Positions 51,164 to 58,962 of a stretch of 64,000 nucleotides of DNA are shown here, piece by piece. The notes under the pieces are model-generated. The model saw nothing but the letters and a program-made list of their open reading frames with translations, was not told where the DNA came from and made no database searches. How positions within the stretch are numbered: the stretch's first letter is position 1; every line of letters begins with the position of its first letter. Made by a program: the position numbers and the translations under genes. The DNA comes from Victivallaceae bacterium (lineage in GTDB: Bacteria; Verrucomicrobiota; Lentisphaeria; Victivallales; Victivallaceae), in NCBI GenBank assembly GCA_016292515.1, contig JAEDIJ010000001.1, forward strand, positions 1 through 64,000, read 5' to 3'.

Positions 51164-51691
51164 TCAGTTTTCCAATTCGTCGGCGAGGCAGCGGATGGTG
51201 AGGCTGCGGCCGAGAAATTCTAAGTTGACAATCACGTCGGCGGCGTTTTCGCGCGCGGCGACGATCACTTCCTGCCCGCGGAAGGGGCCTGTTTTGAAAC
51301 GAACGGCATCGCCGACTCGCAAGGTCGGATTGACGATCAATTCGTGATTCTGCGACAGAATCTCGCTTTCACGGACAAGTTTCAAATCGACGAGCAGGCT
51401 TTCTTCCTCCGGCTCGCTCAACGTCTGCACCTGCCACACCCCTTTGTCCCGCCGGAGCAACGTGATCTCTTCCAAGTCGGCACGGGCGAACAAATACCCC
51501 GGAAACATCGGCAATTGCAGTTTCCGTTCACTGCGATTGTGAAGTTCGACTTTTGTGATCAGCGGCAAGTAAACGAAAATCCCCTGCGCCCGGCAATTTT
51601 GCGCGGAAAATTTTTCATTGCGCGGTTTCGTCCGAACCAGGCACCACTGTTTCCCCGGTAGCCTTACAAATTCTTCTTCAATATCCGCCAT
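51164..51691 (-). CDS. NusG/RfaH-like operon-specific antiterminator
   Basis: 175 residues. The N-terminal NGN domain reads 'KQWCLVRTKPRNEKFSAQNC', then 'FVYLPLITK' and 'LPMFPGYLFARADLE'. The C-terminal KOW domain has 'LRVGDAVRFKTGPFRGQEV'. This is the RfaH/UpxY/LoaP type, smaller and more divergent than housekeeping NusG. It is the first gene of a 24-kb operon with a ~330-nt leader, which fits an antiterminator that loads on its own transcript. No ribosomal protein or secE neighbours are here, which argues against general NusG. Confidence 0.88.
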   Translation of the reverse strand: MADIEEEFVRLPGKQWCLVRTKPRNEKFSAQNCRAQGIFVYLPLITKVELHNRSERKLQLPMFPGYLFARADLEEITLLRRDKGVWQVQTLSEPEEESLLVDLKLVRESEILSQNHELIVNPTLRVGDAVRFKTGPFRGQEVIVAARENAADVIVNLEFLGRSLTIRCLADELEN

Positions 51692-51728
51692 TCGACACGT
51701 CGAAATTCCATTTCCGGGCAGGCGATGC

Positions 51729-51834
51729 CCTCATATGGGGCAAATGCCCATACGAGGACGACTCCCTGCGGAGATCTGATACTTCTTCTTCAAACAATAA
51801 AAAGGCAACCGTATATTTCCACCCTACGCGGAAA
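51729..51834 (-). promoter_or_regulatory. Leader hairpins with ops-like candidate
   Basis: In the leader of the polysaccharide operon there is a near-perfect hairpin CCTCATATGGG/CCCATACGAGG (51729-51757) and a small one TTTCC-GCGTAGGGT-GGAAA on the minus strand (51816-51834). The loop GCGTAGGGTG resembles the ops pause site of RfaH systems (core GGTAGxxTG). The match is partial. The rest of the leader (51692-52020) has no gene. Confidence 0.35.
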
Positions 51835-52024
51835 CACACGGCTGCAACAATTCACATTCATCAAAAAACAAAACACCGATGCGCGCCGTTACAAGCAACG
51901 ACTTCCGTCTGATTTGCGTTGCAATTTCTTTTTCTGCGCGCATACCGATATCCCGTTTGATCCGGTCACAACTCCGGGAATGTCATTTCGGCTCCCGAAA
52001 TCAAGCCCGCTGGAACGAACTACT

Positions 52025-52054
52025 ATAATAACACGTAAAATATAACCTTATCAA
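52025..52054 (-). promoter_or_regulatory. Promoter of the polysaccharide operon
   Basis: On the minus strand -35 TTGATA (52054-52049) and -10 TATTAT (52030-52025) with an 18-bp spacer, giving a leader of about 330 nt before the antiterminator gene. 52055-52202 is AT-rich, without a gene. Confidence 0.6.
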
Positions 52055-52202
52055 CCAGAAAAAGCAAGCGTTTTTACATAAAAAACTAATTTTTTGAAAA
52101 ACATTTTTTTGTTATTCAATAAGAGCGGAAAAAGGAAAAACCCCTGCATTTCACGAGCCGCAAAAAAAGAGAAAAGCTGATTTTTTCGGAGGAAGAATAA
52201 AA

Positions 52203-52235
52203 AAAGACTTTGAGGTTTTTCACCTCAAAGTCTTT
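52203..52235 (-). terminator. Terminator of the rplM-rpsI-tRNA-Arg transcript
   Basis: A perfect 13-bp stem (AAAGACTTTGAGG and its complement) with loop TTTTTCA; on the minus strand it runs into TTTTTATT. It lies 8 nt past the tRNA CCA. Confidence 0.85.
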
Positions 52236-52242
52236 GAGTATT

Positions 52243-52319
52243 TGGTACACCCATAGGGATTTGAACCCCAAACCTTCTGGTCCGTAGCCAGACGCTCTAT
52301 CCAATTGAGCTATGGGTGC
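52243..52319 (-). tRNA. tRNA-Arg (ACG anticodon)
   Basis: Acceptor GCACCCA pairs with TGGGTGT (one G-U). The anticodon stem TCTGG/CCAGA holds the loop CTACGGA, so anticodon ACG, and the CCA is encoded (52245-52243). It lies 11 bp past rpsI on the same strand and is probably co-transcribed. Confidence 0.95.
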
Positions 52320-52329
52320 AAGAGCCAAA

Positions 52330-52731
52330 TTAACGTTTCGAGAACTGGAAGCGACGGCGAGCACCGGGCTGACCGGACTTCTTACGTTCCTTGACCCGCG
52401 CATCGCGAGTCATCATACCGGCCTCTTTCAAAGCGACGCGATATTCTTCATTGTATTTGACAAGAGCGCGGGCAACACCGTGACGCAGAGCACCGGCCTG
52501 ACCGGTCATTCCGCCGCCGTCGATATTGGCGCAGATGTCAAATTTATCAGCGGCATCGATCGCGGCAAAAACCTGACCGACGTAACCGCAGAGATCGGCG
52601 CTGGGGAAATAACTGTCCATCGCCTTGCCGTTGACCGTAACTTTGCCGGTACCGGGAGTCAGACGAACCCGCGCGACCGCGCACTTGCGGCGGCCGACCG
52701 CCAACACTTCATCGCTTTTCTTGATCGCCAT
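52330..52731 (-). CDS. rpsI: 30S ribosomal protein S9
   Basis: 133 residues, usual length. Family patterns: 'GRRKCAVARVRLTPGTGKVT', 'DICANIDGGGMTGQAGALRH', and the basic C-terminus 'KKSGQPGARRRFQFSKR' that reaches the P-site tRNA. It follows rplM by 6 nt, the standard bacterial order, with GGAG before the ATG. Confidence 0.98.
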   Translation of the reverse strand: MAIKKSDEVLAVGRRKCAVARVRLTPGTGKVTVNGKAMDSYFPSADLCGYVGQVFAAIDAADKFDICANIDGGGMTGQAGALRHGVARALVKYNEEYRVALKEAGMMTRDARVKERKKSGQPGARRRFQFSKR

Positions 52732-52737
52732 AAGAGA

Positions 52738-53169
52738 TTACTCCACCGTAACTTTGACCGGCTTCTGCGCCATATGCGGATGCTCCGCACCGGCGTAAAC
52801 CTTGAGTTTGCCAAACTGCGCGCGACCGAGACGGCCGTGCGGCATCATACCCCAGACGGCATCCTGAATGATGCGCGCGGGGGAGCTTTCGCGAACTTTG
52901 TCCGCAGTCACTTCCTTGCGGCCGCTACGATATCCGCTGAAACTCACATAAACTTTTTCCTCAGCCTTGCGGCCGGTAAAAACAGCCTTGGACGCATTGA
53001 TCACGATGACAAACGCGCCAGTATCAATATGCGGAGTATACGTCGGCTTGTCTTTACCGCGAAGCGCATTGGCAACGCGGACTGCCAGACGTCCCACCGG
53101 CACTTCGGAGGCGTCAAACAGCAGACAACGCTGCTCGATTTCGCCGACTTTCGCCAAATAGGTTTTCAT
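52738..53169 (-). CDS. rplM: 50S ribosomal protein L13
   Basis: 143 residues from ATG 53169, the standard L13 start; the longer frame is leader. 'VPVGRLAVRVANALRGKDKP', 'VIVINASKAVFTGRKAEEKV' and 'GMMPHGRLGRAQFGKLKVYA' are typical. It binds 23S rRNA early in large-subunit assembly. First gene of the rplM-rpsI operon, driven by a consensus-like promoter 150 nt upstream. Confidence 0.98.
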   Translation of the reverse strand: MKTYLAKVGEIEQRCLLFDASEVPVGRLAVRVANALRGKDKPTYTPHIDTGAFVIVINASKAVFTGRKAEEKVYVSFSGYRSGRKEVTADKVRESSPARIIQDAVWGMMPHGRLGRAQFGKLKVYAGAEHPHMAQKPVKVTVE

Positions 53170-53316
53170 AATTTTCAATCCGTATGTTTTGTTTCCATTT
53201 TTCGCCGCCCGACGGCTTCGCACTTCCATCGAACCGACTGTTTCAACCGACCGGATTTTTTGCCGCACGCGATGATCGAAGTCGCCGAGCAACGTCCTTT
53301 CGTTTGAAAGTCCTAT

Positions 53317-53345
53317 AAGATATCACCCGAACGGGGAGTTGTCAA
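53317..53345 (-). promoter_or_regulatory. rplM-rpsI promoter
   Basis: Minus-strand -35 TTGACA (53345-53340), 17-bp spacer and -10 TATCTT (53322-53317). It leaves a ~140-nt leader that may hold a ribosomal-protein feedback structure; none was resolved by eye. Confidence 0.75.
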
Positions 53346-53394
53346 GCGAAAAACGCGAATTTTTCGAGATTTTTCAAAAAAAATCCGTTTCCGC

Positions 53395-53423
53395 TTGACT
53401 TTTCTCTGAAATCCTCTTATATT
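53395..53423 (+). promoter_or_regulatory. Promoter of the candidate small RNA
   Basis: -35 TTGACT (53395-53400), exactly 17 bp, -10 TATATT (53418-53423). It is divergent from the rplM promoter and has no coding frame behind it. Confidence 0.75.
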
Positions 53424-53429
53424 AAAGCC

Positions 53430-53530
53430 AGAAAGCAGGTCGATCTCGGAACAAGATTTGCATCGGGTCCTCTTTTGGGCTTATTGTTTCAGTATTGTGC
53501 GCGAGATGCCAATCCTGCTTTCTTTTTTTT
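53430..53530 (+). ncRNA. Candidate ~100-nt structured RNA of unknown class
   Basis: The predicted start is 7 nt after a strong -10. The 5' GAAAGCAGG (53431-53439) pairs perfectly with 3' CCTGCTTTC (53514-53522), followed by a run of eight T. A second helix ATCTCG/CGAGAT nests inside, separated by an asymmetric internal loop, with a further weak hairpin (GAACAA/TTGTTTC) above. There is no open frame of note. Promoter, closed end-helix and terminator together indicate a stand-alone RNA. It lacks the SRP tetraloop motif and is too short for usual 6S or tmRNA. Its end overlaps the 3' end of the convergent 53529 gene by 2 nt. Confidence 0.6.
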
Positions 53531-56500
53531 ATTTCTTTTCCAATAAATAGATCGCGTCCGCCTTGACGTCGGTCAGGACATTGCCTTCAACGCCTTGGAT
53601 TTTCCACCCCGCGGGCAGATCGACGGTCACTTTTGCCGCCGGATTCCAAAAGAGGAGCGCACCGCCAGATTCGCTCATCCACGTCGTGCCGAAAGGCGTT
53701 TCGCGGATGAACGGCATCCCTACGTGGTCGAGCGCGGCGTTGAAAGGCTTCACGAGCGAAACGACGCGTTTGCCGCGTTCGACTTCGCCGGGGATGCGGT
53801 CGACGCCGAGGAAGGTCGCTTCGATCTCGAAGCGGGGGAAGCATCCGTACATCCCGAGGCGGAAAGGATCCAGACTGACGCCGCCTTCAAGATCGCACCA
53901 CGGCGCGGTGCCGAGCAGCGCAAATTCCCTGCCCGTCATCGGCGTGTAAAGCGGAGCGCGGTACCAGAACTGGTCGATGACAAGGGGATTTTCCCCCTCG
54001 ATGCCGACGCGGCAATCCTGCTCGTGGAAGAAACGGTAAAGCCCGATCTGCGAATCGATGCCGTTGGCACTTTGCGGCAGAGCGAAATTGACGATGCCGC
54101 TTGCGGTACCGTCCATATCGCGGTAGATCCAGCCGAGTTTCGCGCCGTCGATCAGCACCTGAACGGTCTTTTTGTACCAATTTTGAAATTCCTTGTTGTT
54201 GACGTCGATGACGGGGTAGCCGACCGAGGTCGGCGTGCCGAAATAACGCTGAATTTCGCCTTTGGTGTCGCGGGCGAACCACTCCGGATGCGTCTTGTAG
54301 ACCCAGCCGTCGCGCCCCTGCACGTAACTGCCCGCACTCCACGCATAAGGACGGATGCCCGCATCGAGAATTTCTTTCATCCACGGCAGCGTCTGCGGCA
54401 GTTTGTCGACGGGGCTTTCGGGATTCTGGCGCATCAAAAAACGATAACCCGCCGCCGCGGCTTTGCGGTAAACTTCCTCGCGTTCGGCGTCGGTGACGCG
54501 GTAACTTACTTCCGTATGGGGATAAGCGGGAAGTTCTTTCAGCCCCGCCTGACGGCGCAGACTTTGACGCATATACTGGTAGATCGCGATGTACTCGTTG
54601 TGCTGATTTTCCGCGCCGGCACTGTACCAGTGCCAGTACCACGGCGAAGCGACGGGGGCGGCAAGGCGGCCGAATCCGGCGAAATGCGTGTCGGTGATCG
54701 CATCGCTCCCCTTTTTGCGCGAAAGCCGCTGGCTTGTCATAAAGGGTGCGGAAATATGACCGATATAGACGCCGTTTTCGGCGGCGACGTATTCAAACGG
54801 CTGACCGGAAGCAAAGGTGCACCACTGCAAGGTGTCGCCGTTGCTTTTGCCGCTCATATCGGCATCGGTGTAGCCGCGCGGATCCATATAGCAGGAGAAG
54901 CGGCGGGCAAAAAGCGGTTTCTCCAAACAGAGTTTCGAGGTAAATTCGACGCTCCCGATCAGCGCGGGGCATTTTTCGATCTCGATGCGGTCGCCGTAAC
55001 CGTAAAAAATTCTTCCGTCGAGATTGAATTTGCCGCTGACGAAACGCCACGCCATCTGCGTTTTTTCCCCGACGTAGCGGAGGACGACTTCGTTGTTTTC
55101 CGCCGTCATTTTGTCAAAGTGAAGATCAAGTTTCAACTCTTTTGTCACGTCGTTGACCCCGGCGGCCTCGGCGGTTTCCGAAGTGTAACTGCGCGCGGCG
55201 CCGAGCGTCTGGATCTTGGGCATTTCGGCATCGCGCATCAGAGGAAGTTTTGCCCCGGGCAAATAGAAATCGACTTTGCCATCCTTGACGACGAGTTTCG
55301 CGCCGTCGGCAAAAGTGGCGGTATTGCCCGAAATCGTCGGCGCGGTCGCCGTGGGCGTGATTTCCATTTGCGGAAGGGAAACGGCGACGGAAACATCCGC
55401 AAGAATTTTGCGCTCCGGGATCGCCGCCGGACGGCGGATGAGATTTGCCGCATCAAGTTTCAGTCCGGCGCAATCATTGGCGAGCGCGACGAAGAAACTC
55501 GCGCCGTACGCCCAGTTGCCGTACTCTTTCATCGATTTCGGATTGCTTTTTTCGGCATTGAAAAAGGTCACGCTCCCCTTGCCGATCTTTTTGCGCACGA
55601 TGTAAGGCACGACCTCATTGCCTTTTTCATCGCGGATCATGCTCAAAACTTCCGCGCCGGATACCGCCGCGACTTCGCGGTAGACGCCGTAGACGGGGAG
55701 CGTTTCGGGATAAAGTCCGAATGCCTCTCCGGCAGGGCGGTTGGCATGATAGACCTCCTGAATCGTCACGTCGTCGCCCAGAGCGACAGGGAGAAGTTCG
55801 GGGCAGTTGGAGGGCGCGTTGCGGGTGAAGAGGATATGTCCGCCGTTTTCGACGTACTTTTTGAGCGCGGAGACGCGCTCCGGCGTCAGAAGTTCCTCCA
55901 AAAGTTCCGGCTTGAAAAGGTGAAAAACGACCAAATTCTCTTTGTCGAGCGTTTCAAACGCGGGCGTGATGCCGTCAAAGGGTTGCGGCTCGATCTTGTC
56001 GACCATATGCTGTTTGATCGGCGCGCCGCTCAAACCGTCGAGATAGGGACCGTTGACGGAAGTGACTTTCGCTCCGTTTTTGGCGAAAAAGCCGGCGAAT
56101 TCGCCGCCCATCCACGGACGCATCCCGCAAAAAACGAGGATCGGCACCCCCTTCCCCATCTGCGGCGCCGCCTTGATGCGGTTGCCGCGCGCGGAAACAT
56201 CGCCCGTCACGACGGTTTTGAGAAGCGGCAAGTTTTCCACTTTGCCGGTATAAGTTTCCTCCCCCGTCGTCAAAATCATCGCATCGAAGCGGGTGTAAGG
56301 CGATAAGCCGACCGCCTTGACTTCAAGTTTTCCGGCGTTGAGGCGGATCTTGCGCTTGGAGCGTTGCCACGTGAAGCCGGGAGCGTCGCCCTCCGGCTTG
56401 CCGTCGCCGAAAGAACCGATTTTCAAGTGATTGATCGTCAGAACCGCTTTGCGGAAAACGTCGTTTGCCGCCCACGCGCGCACCCATACATAATAATCGC

Positions 56501-56699
56501 CCGTTTCGGGGAGTTCGAGCGTCGCTTGGATCGTCGCCTTGTCGGCGTTGAACTGGACATAGTTGTTGCCGTTGGCGATGCGCCAGCCTTGCGCTTTGGC
56601 GGGCTCCTGACAATCGAAACTCTCAAATTCCGCGAGAAAACTCGCTGCGCCGAGGGTAAAGGCGGCACAACCGAGCAACGAGGCAATGATTTTTTTCAT
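53529..56699 (-). CDS. Secreted CBM plus TIM-barrel glycoside hydrolase-like protein
   Basis: 1056 residues from ATG 56699 (AAGGAG 9 nt upstream). Signal peptide at 1-19. Residues about 25-155 resemble a CBM6/35-like sandwich ('ELPETGDYYVWVRAWAANDV'). About 190-330 look like a flavodoxin/ThuA-type amidotransferase-like domain ('GVPILVFCGMRPWMGGEF', 'ALKKYVENGGHILF'). Strand-rich region follows, then a TIM barrel (about 690-960) with 'GYPVIDVNNKEFQNWYKKT' and 'GWIYRDMDGTASG', whose acids fit a glycosidase. The family could not be named with certainty. It is coupled (ATGA) to the GH78-like gene. It probably acts in the periplasm or outside. Confidence 0.75.
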   Translation of the reverse strand: MKKIIASLLGCAAFTLGAASFLAEFESFDCQEPAKAQGWRIANGNNYVQFNADKATIQATLELPETGDYYVWVRAWAANDVFRKAVLTINHLKIGSFGDGKPEGDAPGFTWQRSKRKIRLNAGKLEVKAVGLSPYTRFDAMILTTGEETYTGKVENLPLLKTVVTGDVSARGNRIKAAPQMGKGVPILVFCGMRPWMGGEFAGFFAKNGAKVTSVNGPYLDGLSGAPIKQHMVDKIEPQPFDGITPAFETLDKENLVVFHLFKPELLEELLTPERVSALKKYVENGGHILFTRNAPSNCPELLPVALGDDVTIQEVYHANRPAGEAFGLYPETLPVYGVYREVAAVSGAEVLSMIRDEKGNEVVPYIVRKKIGKGSVTFFNAEKSNPKSMKEYGNWAYGASFFVALANDCAGLKLDAANLIRRPAAIPERKILADVSVAVSLPQMEITPTATAPTISGNTATFADGAKLVVKDGKVDFYLPGAKLPLMRDAEMPKIQTLGAARSYTSETAEAAGVNDVTKELKLDLHFDKMTAENNEVVLRYVGEKTQMAWRFVSGKFNLDGRIFYGYGDRIEIEKCPALIGSVEFTSKLCLEKPLFARRFSCYMDPRGYTDADMSGKSNGDTLQWCTFASGQPFEYVAAENGVYIGHISAPFMTSQRLSRKKGSDAITDTHFAGFGRLAAPVASPWYWHWYSAGAENQHNEYIAIYQYMRQSLRRQAGLKELPAYPHTEVSYRVTDAEREEVYRKAAAAGYRFLMRQNPESPVDKLPQTLPWMKEILDAGIRPYAWSAGSYVQGRDGWVYKTHPEWFARDTKGEIQRYFGTPTSVGYPVIDVNNKEFQNWYKKTVQVLIDGAKLGWIYRDMDGTASGIVNFALPQSANGIDSQIGLYRFFHEQDCRVGIEGENPLVIDQFWYRAPLYTPMTGREFALLGTAPWCDLEGGVSLDPFRLGMYGCFPRFEIEATFLGVDRIPGEVERGKRVVSLVKPFNAALDHVGMPFIRETPFGTTWMSESGGALLFWNPAAKVTVDLPAGWKIQGVEGNVLTDVKADAIYLLEKK

Positions 56700-58837
56700 C
56701 GTGCAAACTCCTTTTTTGATGAATGATATTGCAAAATCAAATAACTGATGAAACTTGAAATCCCGTGACAGCAACTGGCGCGAGTGTCGTTATGCTCCCA
56801 CAAAGTCCCGGTCGTTTGCGCCATCGGGAGGAAATAATCTTTGATCTCCCGGAGCATCTGCTCCTGCAAGCCGTAAGTCGCCAGCAGTTCAAGCCGGAGA
56901 TAATTGCCCATAATGGCGTTGGCAAAGGCGACGTCGGGATAATTTCCCTCCGCCTTGCGCCGCGGCCCGAAATCCGCGACGAGGGTATGCCACAATCCGG
57001 GGAATTTTTCCGGCGTCGCCAAATGGTGAAAAAAGGCGAAATACTGGCAGATCTCGCTTTTGTCGCCGGGCGCGACTTGAAGCGTACCGTCCTTTTGCCG
57101 CACGGCGTGATCGCGGAAAAAGTGACCGTCCCACGATTGCGCGAGGATTTTTTCACGCATTTCTCTTGCACGCAAACGCAACGATGTTTCGCCGTAAACT
57201 TGCGCCGCCGCGTCAAGTGCCGCCGCATAGAGCATATTGGTGGGGTAGTTGACATCCTGCGTAAAGGTGTTGGCAAGGCTCCACTCGACGAAAACCCAGC
57301 CGGGAAGTTTTTCCAGAAGTCCGTCTTCGTTGAGGAAATGATCCATATAGCCGATGAAGTCAAAGACTTTGCCGCGCATCGCGTCGAGAATTCTTTGCCC
57401 GCCGCCGCGCTTGCGGTACTCGGCAAGTTCGAGCAAAAGCCACATTCCCCAGTTGGGGATGAATTCCCCCGTCGGGTGGTCGCCGGGGTACTCCATCGGG
57501 AATACGCCGCGGGGCAAACCGGGATCGGCGGCGGCAAGCGCGTAATTTTCCAGAAAAAGCGTTTCAAGGAGGAGATTTCCCGTCAAACTGTGCGCGGCGC
57601 GCGACGTAAAAAAACTGTCTCCGATGTAGCCGCCGCGCTCGCGTGTCGGGCAGTCGGTCAAAACATCGACGGCGTTGGCGGCAAAGGATTCGCATCCGGC
57701 GTCGAAAATCGCTTTCAACTCCGCGTCGTTTCCGGTAAAAAGATTTTTTTGAACGAGCGGACTCTTGTACTCGCGCAACGCGAGATCGCAGATATCCCCC
57801 TCCCCGCCGTCGAAGAAGACTTCGGCGTACTTAAAAGCGTTGGGCTCGATCGCTTCAAGATCGTAATACCCCGGCGTCAGCAGATCCCAGAAAACGGCGC
57901 ACGTCGTTTCCAGCCGGAGCGGATCGACGCCGCCCGACGGCTCCTCCAATTCCGCAAACATCACGACCAGCCGCCCCGGTTTCGTGCAGTTGACGCGCAC
58001 TTGGACAAAGCCGGTGTTGTTGATTTTTCCGGCAAAGAGCGTCGAAACAATTTCCCCCTTGTCGTCGCGCACGTAGCGGCCGAGTTCGAGAAAGGCGTTG
58101 ACGTCAAGTTCTTCCTGATGATAGCCCTTGAAACCGTTTTTGCCGACCAGCGTCAGCGCGCGGTTTTGCACGCCCTGCGTGCCGCTGACGCCGAAAGCGG
58201 TGCCGGGGGCGGCGTCGGGGAGAAGTCCAGCATCTTTGCGGTAACTGCGGCGGAGCGTTTTGATTTTACGGTAACTGCGGTCGATCGCGTATTCCGGCTG
58301 CGGCACGCGTGCGGGCAAGTAAGAAACGTCCGGCGTCACTTCAAGTTCAAGTTCCGGCAAAACTCCTCTTTCGGGCGTAACGCGGTACGCCTCAAAAAAG
58401 AGCCGCTGATAACTTAAACGCGACACCTTGACGATGCGTTCGTGCGTCAGATCGAAAGCACGGAAATCTTTTCCCGTCGCGGCGACGACGGTATCGCCGA
58501 TTTTGACTTCCGCCTGCAAAAAACTTGGCTGATCGAGATAATCGAAACTGTTGATATTGGCACCGGAAACTTCGATTTCAAGGTGATTTTGCACCGATCG
58601 GCAAGCAAGCGGCAACGTTTCCACCCGGAAAAACCCCTTGGGGCCGCGGGCGGGACCGTGCGCGACGAAACATCCGTTGAGTTTGACACGAAAATAAGTC
58701 GAAGCCGTCAAAACAAGCGAAACATTCTGCCCTTTCTGCGCCGAAAAATCCGCCGTGAACAAAATGAAATCATTCATCCTGAAACGGCGTCCGGTGCCCC
58801 ACACGGGGAGCGCGCTTTGAAAATAAAGATCGTTCAT
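56696..58837 (-). CDS. GH78-like alpha-L-rhamnosidase (six-hairpin glycosidase)
   Basis: 713 residues. N-terminal strand domains ('STYFRVKLNGCFVAHGPARG') precede an (alpha/alpha)6 barrel beginning near 370. The GH78 signature 'DCPTRERGGYIGD' holds the general-acid region and 'GVFPMEYPGDHPTGEFIPNW' follows. Alpha-rhamnosidases remove terminal L-rhamnose from plant or bacterial glycans. No signal peptide is seen, so it may act in the cytosol on imported oligosaccharides. Its stop overlaps the next gene's ATG. It could also act on a related deoxy sugar. Confidence 0.85.
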   Translation of the reverse strand: MNDLYFQSALPVWGTGRRFRMNDFILFTADFSAQKGQNVSLVLTASTYFRVKLNGCFVAHGPARGPKGFFRVETLPLACRSVQNHLEIEVSGANINSFDYLDQPSFLQAEVKIGDTVVAATGKDFRAFDLTHERIVKVSRLSYQRLFFEAYRVTPERGVLPELELEVTPDVSYLPARVPQPEYAIDRSYRKIKTLRRSYRKDAGLLPDAAPGTAFGVSGTQGVQNRALTLVGKNGFKGYHQEELDVNAFLELGRYVRDDKGEIVSTLFAGKINNTGFVQVRVNCTKPGRLVVMFAELEEPSGGVDPLRLETTCAVFWDLLTPGYYDLEAIEPNAFKYAEVFFDGGEGDICDLALREYKSPLVQKNLFTGNDAELKAIFDAGCESFAANAVDVLTDCPTRERGGYIGDSFFTSRAAHSLTGNLLLETLFLENYALAAADPGLPRGVFPMEYPGDHPTGEFIPNWGMWLLLELAEYRKRGGGQRILDAMRGKVFDFIGYMDHFLNEDGLLEKLPGWVFVEWSLANTFTQDVNYPTNMLYAAALDAAAQVYGETSLRLRAREMREKILAQSWDGHFFRDHAVRQKDGTLQVAPGDKSEICQYFAFFHHLATPEKFPGLWHTLVADFGPRRKAEGNYPDVAFANAIMGNYLRLELLATYGLQEQMLREIKDYFLPMAQTTGTLWEHNDTRASCCHGISSFISYLILQYHSSKKEFAR

Positions 58838-58890
58838 CGCCGAAAAAACTGTTTTGATCCGATAAAATCATATATAAAATAGCACCGGAC

Positions 58891-58915
58891 AAAAAAAAAG
58901 TCCAGCCGGCTGGAT
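58891..58915 (-). terminator. Terminator after the esterase gene
   Basis: On the minus strand TCCAGCCGGCTGGA folds into a compact stem, followed by CTTTTTTTTT. It separates the kinase-esterase pair from the GH78 pair. Confidence 0.7.
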
Positions 58916-58962
58916 GAACTTTTTTCAAAACAGCACGCGGCACTTGACCGCGCAACGCACGT

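Noticed and set aside
51164..51691. Housekeeping nusG
   Set aside because: There are no secE or rplK/rplA neighbours, the sequence is divergent, and it leads a polysaccharide operon.
53430..53530. SRP RNA, 6S RNA or tmRNA identity for the small RNA
   Set aside because: The conserved SRP apical tetraloop and asymmetric loop sequence is missing, and the length and end structure do not fit 6S or tmRNA.
53595..56306. 903-codon plus-strand frame
   Set aside because: Antisense to the secreted TIM-barrel protein gene; no ribosome site, unusual composition and no recognisable motif.
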